Shown here in pieces: positions 1-5,373 of a stretch of 7,079 nucleotides of DNA. The notes beneath the pieces are model-generated. The model was not told the origin of the DNA. It made no database searches and saw only the letters and a list, made by a program, of their open reading frames with translations. The stretch comes from Candidatus Nomurabacteria bacterium (lineage in GTDB: Bacteria; Patescibacteriota; Minisyncoccia; Phycocordibacterales; UBA9973), in the NCBI GenBank assembly GCA_026395935.1, contig JAPLXT010000083.1, positions 1 through 7,079 of the forward strand, given 5' to 3'. Position 1 is the stretch's first letter; each line of letters begins with the position of its first letter. The position numbers were made by a program, and so were the translations under genes.

Positions 1-45
1 CAAGCCCGAGTGCTCCCCCAAGCATGATCGCCTTCGTCGCGTCCA
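1..45. other. GC-rich segment not matching 23S rRNA
   Basis: From A50 onward the sequence follows E. coli 23S position by position (A50 = 2518; 76 nt to the intron, as in E. coli). The bases before about 45 should hold the near-universal stretch around 2498-2512, including A2503, G2505 and U2506, but none of it is there. The stretch is much richer in G+C than what follows. Its reverse complement has a stop-free frame reading VDATKAIMLGGALGL, which loosely resembles the C-terminal barrel part of FMN-dependent enzymes such as type 2 isopentenyl-diphosphate isomerase; that resemblance is weak. It may be the end of a second intron, a rearrangement breakpoint, or a chimeric assembly end. Confidence 0.55.
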
Positions 46-113
46 CCTTATCCTGGTGGTGGAGAAGCTGCCAAGGGTTTAGCTGTTCGCTAATTAAAAA
101 GGTACGCGAGCTG

Positions 114-165
114 GGTTCAAACCGTTAAGGAATTAATTACGATTAATTTTTTAACAGTTTGAACC
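114..165 (+). other. P1 hairpin joining the 5' exon to the intron guide sequence
   Basis: Exon bases 114-125 and intron bases 126-137 pair continuously with 142-165, giving about 24 pairs capped by a UACG (UNCG-type) tetraloop at 138-141. The only non-pair is C123 opposite A156; G129-U150 and G130-U149 are wobbles. At the splice site inferred from the exons, U125 faces A154, so the usual U-G wobble is missing. The helix also sequesters the peptidyl-transferase bases U2584 and U2585 (116, 117). Confidence 0.75.
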
Positions 166-502
166 GTCGAGGAAAGTAAAGAAATATAGAATATTTCTTT
201 CAATGTTTTAATCTGAGAAATGACCGTGTGCACTGTGGTGCACTCACGGCGGCATACAATTAATTTGTATGAGAAATTCACTTATATCGGTGAAGTCCCA
301 AGTGGATAATACCGAGGGAATACTATTTATAGTAGCCCGTAGAGACTAAATGTGAAATATTTCGTAGCGAAGCGGAGATTCTGAGTGTAATCACGAAGAA
401 CAAGTTTCGACTATGGGAGAAAGTTATAGTCCGATCCCTCAAGAGATTGAGGTTCGATCATTATTATTGAAACGCGATAATGGTAGAAGTAAAACATAGA
501 TG
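126..502 (+). ncRNA. group I self-splicing intron in 23S rRNA at position 2593
   Basis: The insert separates conserved 23S sequence after U125 (E. coli 2593) and before C503 (2594). It has group I hallmarks: the 5' exon ends in U, the intron ends in G (502), and the P7 strands are gacta (344-348) and tagtc (427-431), inside the typical contexts agagactaaatg and agttatagtccg. Other visible stems are a P1 hairpin (114-137 with 142-165, UACG loop), a P2-like stem (178-186 with 192-200), a long stem (224-233 with 238-249), 253-259 with 265-271, and a P9 stem cctcaa/ttgagg (437-442, 447-452) with a GAGA tetraloop. A late hairpin pairs 457-464 with 477-484. At 377 nt it is too short for a homing endonuclease gene and no long frame is present, so it is ORF-less. 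It presumably excises itself from the rRNA precursor. Subgroup not assigned. Confidence 0.9.
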
Positions 503-554
503 CGTGAGACAGGTTGGTCTCCTATCTACTGCAGGCGTTGATTCTTGAAAAGAT

Positions 555-585
<31 letters not shown>

Positions 586-795
586 TGACCTCTGGTGTGC
601 GGGCTCTACTGCCAAGTGGACTGCCCGGTAGCTATGTCGGGAATGGATAACCTCTGAAAGCATCTAAGAGGGAAGCCAACTTTAAGATGAGGAATCGTTT
701 GAGAAACCTAAGAGATGATTAGGTTGATAGGCACTAGGTGTACAGACAGTAATGTCTTTAGCCGAGGTGTACTAATCGTTCGATTCCTATTAGGA

Positions 796-906
796 AATTT
801 GAAAATCAATATTATTGTTGTGTTCTATCTCCGGCAAGTTTACTTGCTAAGGATCAGCATTCAGTTTTCAGGTATTATTTGTACCTGAGAATTTGTTGAA
901 AATTTT
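796..906 (+). other. 23S-5S spacer with two hairpins
   Basis: The transcribed spacer contains no tRNA gene. It holds two hairpins: gcaag (834-838) with cttgc (843-847), loop ttta, and tcaggta (868-874) with tacctga (882-888), loop 875-881. These are probably rRNA processing structures; nothing else is recognisable here. Confidence 0.6.
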
Positions 907-1016
907 GTGTTGGTGATTTGATATGGTGGTCACACCTGTTCTCATTCCGAACACAGAAGTTAAGCACCGTTATACCGATGATACTCCTTGTGGGGAAAGT
1001 AGGTAATCGCCAGCAC
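907..1016 (+). rRNA. rrf: 5S ribosomal RNA
   Basis: About 110 nt. Helix I is formed by gtgttggtgat (907-917) with atcgccagcac (1006-1016). The conserved loop B/C segment ccgaacacagaagttaagc lies at 947-965, and ggtggtcacacctgttctc before it matches the 5S consensus. It follows the 23S gene in the same orientation and is followed by a terminator, the standard end of an rRNA operon. The exact ends are set by the terminal helix and may shift by a few bases. Confidence 0.95.
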
Positions 1017-1032
1017 AAAGTTTTTAACTAAT

Positions 1033-1058
1033 AAAAAGCACCCATTTGGGTGCTTTTT
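1033..1058 (+). terminator. rho-independent terminator of the rRNA operon
   Basis: A perfect 11-bp stem, aaaaagcaccc (1033-1043) with gggtgcttttt (1048-1058), has a 4-nt loop attt. The T-run of the descending arm serves as the U-tract. It sits 17 nt after the 5S gene. The A-rich left arm means it could also work on the opposite strand. Confidence 0.92.
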
Positions 1059-1062
1059 GTGT

Positions 1063-1075
1063 TATTATATTATAT
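1063..1075 (+). promoter_or_regulatory. possible leaderless promoter (-10 box) for the 1076 gene
   Basis: tattat at 1063-1068 lies 7 nt before the ATG at 1076, so transcription would start at or next to the start codon. No -35 box and no Shine-Dalgarno are evident. The same arrangement appears before the gene at 2585. The region is very AT-rich, so the box could be chance. Confidence 0.4.
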
Positions 1076-1291
1076 ATGGAAAGTAATTTACCCCCCCAAA
1101 GGAATTATATTTTGAGAGCAATTTTGATTATTTTATTAATATTGTTTATATGGGGAGGTGTATATCTAGTTAGGCATAGGAAGTCGGCACAGCCAGTTGT
1201 TAATAATCAGAATCAAGTAAATATTGGCGATCCTTCACTAAATGCTTCTGTCACAAATCAAGTTAATTATACAAAAAGTTTCAAGCTTTGA
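1076..1291 (+). CDS. short membrane-anchor protein; probable N-terminal part of the GerMN gene that follows
   Basis: Reads 71 residues from ATG 1076. A TTG start 10 codons upstream (1046) lies inside the rRNA terminator and was rejected. Residues 1-11 are a short cytoplasmic stretch, 12-31 a strongly hydrophobic membrane segment, followed by basic RHRKS (positive side near the anchor) and then a polar Asn/Gln-rich linker, typical of an anchored extracytoplasmic protein. The frame ends at TGA 1289-1291. The next frame, starting at 1325, is in the same phase with no further stop between, and the intervening codons read TLEFFYPDNLT. That resembles the opening strand of a domain that continues downstream. 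I therefore read it as the 5' end of one gene of about 487 codons (1076-2539) broken by a nonsense codon, a sequencing error or a recoded UGA. As an independent small protein it has no recognisable function. Confidence 0.6.
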   Translation: MESNLPPQRNYILRAILIILLILFIWGGVYLVRHRKSAQPVVNNQNQVNIGDPSLNASVTNQVNYTKSFKL

Positions 1292-1324
1292 ACATTAGAA
1301 TTTTTCTATCCAGATAATCTTACT

Positions 1325-2539
1325 ATGAGGCAAGAAATATCAGGTGCCATATCTCTTTATCATGTGCTTCCTTATAATCACAAAGATAGTTGTGATTTCA
1401 AGGGTAATGAGCCAATGCTTGAATCTGTTACTGATTTTTATTCTGCCTATAAAATATATGATAAGGATATTCTAAGCAGTGTGAAGTTCGATATGGGTGG
1501 GAATCCTATGACGAATGCTTTAAAGAAAGAGAGCGCATACACTATAGGTACGATGAATGGATATAAAGTTTATCGAGGCATTGAAGGATGTGGCACTTAT
1601 GAGTATTATTTACCTATCTCGCCAATTCAGACGCTAGTTATCAGTCGTAACTTATACGCTCAGACTCTTGGCGTGAACGGAGACTCCGTTGTACTGGCTA
1701 ATATTCCTGGACTTATTACAAAAGTAGAAGAAGAAGCAATATTTAATAATATTTTATTCTCAATAAAGATTCCTAAAGGAGCGGAACCCAAGAAATTCAT
1801 CACAGATAATTATTCTTTCTCTGCACCCGAGGAGTGGATAAAAGAATCATATTCTACAGATGGTAAATGTATTCGTGAGAGTATCAGTCTGACAGGGGAT
1901 GGCTATGAATCAGGGCGCATGATTGCAATATATCCGAAAAATTGTTTTGATCCATCTTTAGTTTCATTAGATGCGAAAGAGATAACAGAAAAGGATGGTT
2001 ATTATATACTAGCCATATATAAAGGTTATATTGGTGATGTGCCTCCTCCTGTCATAACATTAAAAGATGTTTATAAAAAAGTTGTAGAAAGCTTTACATT
2101 AAATACTCCAAGTAAGACGCCATCTATACCAAAAGAGATGTCTATTTTGAAAGTTTATTTTGGTGTTCTGAATGATTATTCTGGTTGCAGGATAGATGGA
2201 AGTAGTGTAGTTTATCGTTTCGTACCGAAGACGAGTGCTATTGCCCGTGCTTCTATGAATGAACTTTTGAAAGGACCAACCGAATTAGAAAAAGCAAAAC
2301 ATTTATGGACTGGTATCAATTCTGGTGTAAAGTTAAATTTACTTTCTTTCGGTGGTATAACTGCTTACGCGGATTTCTATCTTCCTCCGAATTCTACTTT
2401 CAATGTTTCCAATAAGGGAACTTGTGGTGTATCAATGGTTAAAAAGCAGATAGAAAATACCTTGAAACAATTTCCGAACGTGAAAAATATTTTGATCACA
2501 GTTAATGGCAGGCCAATGGAAAGCTACATCAATCTCTAA
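1325..2539 (+). CDS. GerMN-domain protein, probably the C-terminal part of an anchored gene starting at 1076
   Basis: Reads 404 residues. The C-terminal part, about residues 272-404, looks like a GerMN (sporulation/germination protein M) domain: VYFGVLND near the start, a middle stretch RFVPKTSAIARASMNELL followed by KGPTELEKA, and a final segment ending QFPNVKNILITVNGRPME. GerMN domains are extracytoplasmic and occur in many non-spore-formers; their exact role is not settled. The upstream part seems to hold two related beta-rich regions, about 1-135 and 155-255 (the second opening NYSFSAPEEW), with several paired cysteines. The protein as read lacks a signal peptide or membrane segment, which such a protein needs; the frame at 1076-1291 supplies one. 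GATAAT (1313-1318) 6 nt before the ATG could give an independent leaderless start. Overall function unknown. Confidence 0.75.
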   Translation: MRQEISGAISLYHVLPYNHKDSCDFKGNEPMLESVTDFYSAYKIYDKDILSSVKFDMGGNPMTNALKKESAYTIGTMNGYKVYRGIEGCGTYEYYLPISPIQTLVISRNLYAQTLGVNGDSVVLANIPGLITKVEEEAIFNNILFSIKIPKGAEPKKFITDNYSFSAPEEWIKESYSTDGKCIRESISLTGDGYESGRMIAIYPKNCFDPSLVSLDAKEITEKDGYYILAIYKGYIGDVPPPVITLKDVYKKVVESFTLNTPSKTPSIPKEMSILKVYFGVLNDYSGCRIDGSSVVYRFVPKTSAIARASMNELLKGPTELEKAKHLWTGINSGVKLNLLSFGGITAYADFYLPPNSTFNVSNKGTCGVSMVKKQIENTLKQFPNVKNILITVNGRPMESYINL

Positions 2540-2540
2540 A

Positions 2541-2570
2541 AGGAGGAGGTAGATGTTGTAGGGTTTTTTT
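2541..2570 (+). promoter_or_regulatory. strong Shine-Dalgarno before a two-codon ORF, followed by a T-run
   Basis: aggaggaggt (2541-2550) is by far the best Shine-Dalgarno match in the window, yet the ATG it serves (2553) opens the frame ATG-TTG-TAG, only two codons long. A run of seven T follows (2564-2570). An imperfect stem (ctaca 2524-2528 with tgtag 2557-2561) precedes the T-run, so the segment may act as a weak terminator for the GerMN gene, as a regulatory mini-ORF, or be a relic of a lost gene start. The function is inference. Confidence 0.35.
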
Positions 2571-2584
2571 GGTATACTAGAACT
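2569..2584 (+). promoter_or_regulatory. extended -10 promoter giving a leaderless mRNA for the 2585 gene
   Basis: TGGTATACT (2570-2578) matches an extended -10 element (TGn plus TATACT). The ATG at 2585 starts 7 nt after it, where transcription would be expected to begin, so the mRNA would have no leader. No well-placed -35 box is seen, which fits an extended -10 promoter. It would serve the 2585 gene and probably rodA. Confidence 0.55.
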
Positions 2585-3361
2585 ATGAATTGGGCAACCA
2601 AGAGAAAATTACAATATTTAGGGGGTCTTTTTGGACTCTTTTTGATAGCGCTTTTTATATTCTTATATCCAATCATTTTTCAAAAGCCGACATGTGGAGA
2701 TGGTAAGCAGAATGGAGATGAGACGGGAGTTGACTGCGGTGGCTCGTGTCAACTTATGTGTAAAGATAAAACTTCCGACCCAGTGGTTCTTTGGAGTCGA
2801 GCCTTTCCTGTGCTAGATAACACTTTCAACTTAGTAGCATTTGTCGAGAATCAAAACAAGAATTCTGGTGTAGTTAATATGCCTTATGAATTTAGAATTT
2901 ATGATGTAAATAATCGATTGATAGGCCGTAGACAGGGGAGTACTTTCATTCCTCCAAACAAGCAATTTGCTATTTTTGAACCACGTATGGATTTCGGCCA
3001 GAGTATTGTTAAGAGTGTTACTTTTGAATTTACCGGACCATTTATTTGGATTAAAAAAGAACCTACTTTGAATAATCTTTCTCTATATGTAGATCAGGTG
3101 ACAGTAGGGGAAGACAAGAAGAGTCCAAGTCTTTCTGCTGTTATCAAGAATGAATCTATATATGACATTCCTCCATTTGAAGTCATCGCCATTCTCTACG
3201 ACAAGGACCACAACGCTATTAACGCTTCTAAAACAATTAAAGATGGTTTGAGTAGTGGCCAAACTCTTTCTGTTTACTTTACATGGCCATTGCCTCTTAG
3301 TAGTGAACCTGTGACTGAAGATGTTCTCATCTCGATTAATCCTTTCACTGTTTCTTTTTAA
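2585..3361 (+). CDS. membrane-anchored extracytoplasmic protein with a Cys-rich CGDG...DCGG motif
   Basis: 258 residues. Residues 1-11 are basic and cytoplasmic, 12-33 form one membrane segment, and the rest should lie outside the membrane. Right after the anchor comes a compact motif with C37, C51, C55 and C59: TCGDGKQNGDETG then VDCGGSCQLMC. This pattern recurs in many bacterial surface proteins, usually as a disulfide-stabilised or metal-binding knot. Two beta-sandwich-like regions follow, about 66-155 (VAFVENQNKNSG) and 165-258 (LSAVIKNESIYDIPPFEVIAIL), the second resembling small Ig-like FxLyD-type domains; that assignment is by eye. The gene lies 6 nt before rodA and is very likely co-transcribed with it, suggesting a role near the wall-synthesis machinery. 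No enzyme motif is seen. The start is supported by the promoter directly upstream; there is no Shine-Dalgarno. Confidence 0.85.
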   Translation: MNWATKRKLQYLGGLFGLFLIALFIFLYPIIFQKPTCGDGKQNGDETGVDCGGSCQLMCKDKTSDPVVLWSRAFPVLDNTFNLVAFVENQNKNSGVVNMPYEFRIYDVNNRLIGRRQGSTFIPPNKQFAIFEPRMDFGQSIVKSVTFEFTGPFIWIKKEPTLNNLSLYVDQVTVGEDKKSPSLSAVIKNESIYDIPPFEVIAILYDKDHNAINASKTIKDGLSSGQTLSVYFTWPLPLSSEPVTEDVLISINPFTVSF

Positions 3362-3367
3362 ATTTTT

Positions 3368-4483
3368 ATGAAATCTCGCCTAGGAATTGATTGGCTTCTT
3401 GTTGTTTTTATATTACCAGTTCTTCTGGCTGGTTTGGTGACGATGAAGTCTTTTACAGAGAGTTCACCATTTTTCTCTCACCAATTAATCTGGATTGGTA
3501 TTTCTTTTGTTGCACTTTTTTCTCTTTCTTTTATTGATTTTAGATTTCTGAAAAGGACTGAGATATTAGTGGCTATTTTTGGAATTTTTTCAGGGCTTTT
3601 ACTTTTACTTTTTATTTTTGGACATATTTCAAATGGTGCTCAATCGTGGTTTTCCCTTGGAGGCTTTTCTTTTCAACCGTCTGATATGATGAAGCTAGTA
3701 GTTATCCTTATGCTTGCAAAGTATTTTTCCAGGCGCCATGTCGAGATAGATAATTTCAAACACATTTTTATTTCTGGACTTTACGCTTTCATTCCTTTCT
3801 TGCTTGTGTTTTTACAGCCAGACTTTGGTAGTGCTATCATCATTCTTTTTATTTGGATCGGGATGACTCTCGTCTCAGGAATTTCTCGTAAATACTTTTT
3901 AATTCTTGTTGGAGTGGGGCTTGTGATTTTCGTCGGTCTTTGGTTTTTTGTATTCCAAACTTATCAGAAAGATAGAATTATAAACTTTGTGAATCCTATG
4001 ACGGACATACACGGCACAGGATACAACGTCTATCAATCAACAATTGCTGTTGGTTCTGGACAGTTGTTAGGCAAAGGGGTTGGTTTTGGAACTCAGTCAC
4101 GATTAAAATTTCTTCCTGAATATCAGACGGACTTTGTCTTCGCTGCTTTTGTAGAAGAGTGGGGCTTCGTCGGAGCGATGCTTTTATTCTTATTATTTGG
4201 CCTTATACTTTGGCGTATTTTACATATTTCACTTCTAGGGGCGACAAATTTTGAAATACTTTATGGTGTCGGACTTTCGATTTATTTCATGAGTCATTTT
4301 ATAGTGAACATTGGTATGAATATTGGTATAATGCCAGTAACTGGTATTACTCTGCCGTTTATGAGTTATGGAGGCTCACATTTATTAACAGAATTTGTTG
4401 GACTAGGTATTTTGATGGGGATGAATAGATATAGTAGAGTAGCACACAGGGACGATATGCGTAACGAATTTTTAGGAATATAA
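3368..4483 (+). CDS. rodA: RodA, SEDS-family peptidoglycan glycosyltransferase
   Basis: 371 residues, normal family length, hydrophobic throughout with about ten membrane helices. SEDS proteins polymerise lipid II into glycan strands together with a class B penicillin-binding protein; RodA does this in the elongation complex. Family motifs are in order: NGAQSWFSLGG (from 89), FQPSDMMKL (102-110), QPDFGSA (150-156), IAVGSGQLLGKGVGFGTQS, FLPEYQTDFVFAAFVEEWG with Asp255 at the position of the essential SEDS aspartate, and TGITLPFMSYGGS (326-338). The GTQS-x-LKFLPE form favours RodA over FtsW. The ATG follows the previous stop by 6 nt with no Shine-Dalgarno, implying one mRNA with the upstream gene. 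No partner penicillin-binding protein gene lies in the window. The gene ends directly against the 46-nt palindrome. Confidence 0.92.
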   Translation: MKSRLGIDWLLVVFILPVLLAGLVTMKSFTESSPFFSHQLIWIGISFVALFSLSFIDFRFLKRTEILVAIFGIFSGLLLLLFIFGHISNGAQSWFSLGGFSFQPSDMMKLVVILMLAKYFSRRHVEIDNFKHIFISGLYAFIPFLLVFLQPDFGSAIIILFIWIGMTLVSGISRKYFLILVGVGLVIFVGLWFFVFQTYQKDRIINFVNPMTDIHGTGYNVYQSTIAVGSGQLLGKGVGFGTQSRLKFLPEYQTDFVFAAFVEEWGFVGAMLLFLLFGLILWRILHISLLGATNFEILYGVGLSIYFMSHFIVNIGMNIGIMPVTGITLPFMSYGGSHLLTEFVGLGILMGMNRYSRVAHRDDMRNEFLGI

Positions 4484-4529
4484 TACCGAAGCCTTGCTTC
4501 GGTGAGCTCACCGAAGCAAGGCTTCGGTA
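4484..4529. repeat. perfect 46-nt palindrome of two tandem hairpins between rodA and folD
   Basis: The palindrome begins at the base after the rodA stop and is centred on a gagctc (4504-4509). Each half is itself a hairpin: accgaagc - ctt - gcttcggt (4485-4503) and accgaagc - aag - gcttcggt (4510-4528). The stems are identical and the loops complementary. The DNA could extrude a cruciform; the RNA could form one long hairpin or two small ones. It is far richer in G+C than its neighbours. No T-run follows on either strand, so it is a poor intrinsic terminator. It could be an mRNA-stabilising or processing element, a REP-like dispersed repeat, or a protein-binding site. Confidence 0.9.
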
Positions 4530-4539
4530 AAACAATTTT

Positions 4540-5373
4540 ATGCAAATAATAGATGGACGGAAAATTAAAGAAGAGATTTTAAAAGAGCTTAAAAAGAAAG
4601 TGGAAGCTTTATCATTTCCACCTATTTTTTGTGATATTTTGGTAGGTGATGATACTGTATCAGCTTCTTATGTTCGCATCAAAGAAAAGGCTGCAGAATC
4701 TATCGGTATTAAATTCAAAGCTGTAAAATTTCCTCTGAATGTTAGCACAGAAGAAATATTAGAAGAAATCGATAATTTGAATAGAGTCCCGCTCTTGTGT
4801 GGAATAATAATTCAGCTTCCTCTACCACCACATATTGACAAGCAAACAGTTTTAGACGCTATCGATCCAAGTCTAGATGTTGATTGTTTAGGTAGTTTTA
4901 ATAATGAAATTTTTTATAATATTGGTGGAAGTATTGGTTATCCGACGGCTCTTGCTTGCATGAAGCTTTTAGATTCATTAAATCTTGATTTGGAAAATAA
5001 AAATATTGTAGTCTTGGGTCGTGGTAAGCTTGTCGGGTTGCCTGTCACACACCTCTTAGAGAGAAGAGGATTAAAGGTGAGTGTTGTACACAGTCAGACG
5101 ACCAATGCCGAAGATTTAATTTCAAATGCAGATGTTATAATATCAGCTATTGGACGAGGTAAATATATAACTCTAGATATGATAAAAGAGGGAGTTGTTA
5201 TTATTGATGCTGGTACTTCTGAAGAGAATGGTGCTGTCGTTGGCGATGTAGATATGGAAAGCGTAGGGCATAAAGCTTCATTTATGACACCGACTCCAGG
5301 TGGTGTCGGTCCGGTTACTGTTGCAATGTTGTTAGAGAATGTTTATAAAGTAGCACAAAGTAAAATCAAATGA
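4540..5373 (+). CDS. folD: FolD, bifunctional methylenetetrahydrofolate dehydrogenase / cyclohydrolase
   Basis: 277 residues, close to the family norm. FolD interconverts 5,10-methylene-, 5,10-methenyl- and 10-formyl-tetrahydrofolate in the cytoplasm. The N-terminal catalytic domain has SYVRIKEKAAESIGI (43-57) with Tyr44 and the catalytic Lys48, then GIIIQLPLPPHID; the Rossmann domain has VVLGRGKLVGLP (157-168), and near the end TPTPGGVGPVT (250-260) is the family signature. Two motifs deviate: the usual KDVDGF/L reads LDVDCL (112-117), and the usual PCTPxG reads YPTALAC (134-140), so the cyclohydrolase pocket may be altered. There is no Shine-Dalgarno, and the only upstream spacer is the palindrome. 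It ends in TGA overlapping the next ATG (ATGA), suggesting translational coupling; two codons later comes an in-frame TAA. Confidence 0.95.
   Translation: MQIIDGRKIKEEILKELKKKVEALSFPPIFCDILVGDDTVSASYVRIKEKAAESIGIKFKAVKFPLNVSTEEILEEIDNLNRVPLLCGIIIQLPLPPHIDKQTVLDAIDPSLDVDCLGSFNNEIFYNIGGSIGYPTALACMKLLDSLNLDLENKNIVVLGRGKLVGLPVTHLLERRGLKVSVVHSQTTNAEDLISNADVIISAIGRGKYITLDMIKEGVVIIDAGTSEENGAVVGDVDMESVGHKASFMTPTPGGVGPVTVAMLLENVYKVAQSKIK

Noticed and set aside
126..502. Homing endonuclease gene inside the intron
   Set aside because: The intron is only 377 nt and has no long open frame on either strand; it is nearly all structured core.
796..906. tRNA gene in the 23S-5S spacer
   Set aside because: The two hairpins do not form a cloverleaf and no T-loop GTTCRANNC is present.
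1046..1075. Upstream TTG start extending the 1076 gene by ten codons
   Set aside because: It lies inside the rRNA terminator stem and its -10-like box; ATG 1076 gives a normal short N-terminus before the membrane segment.
4484..4529. Palindrome as a CRISPR unit or intrinsic terminator
   Set aside because: There are only two inverted units with no spacers, and no T-run follows on either strand.
1289..5373. Alternative genetic code with UGA as glycine
   Set aside because: Only two TGA codons matter (1289 and the folD stop, where reading through would add just two residues). About 1470 codons in the other five genes contain no internal TGA and use GGN for glycine, unlike genomes with the reassigned code.
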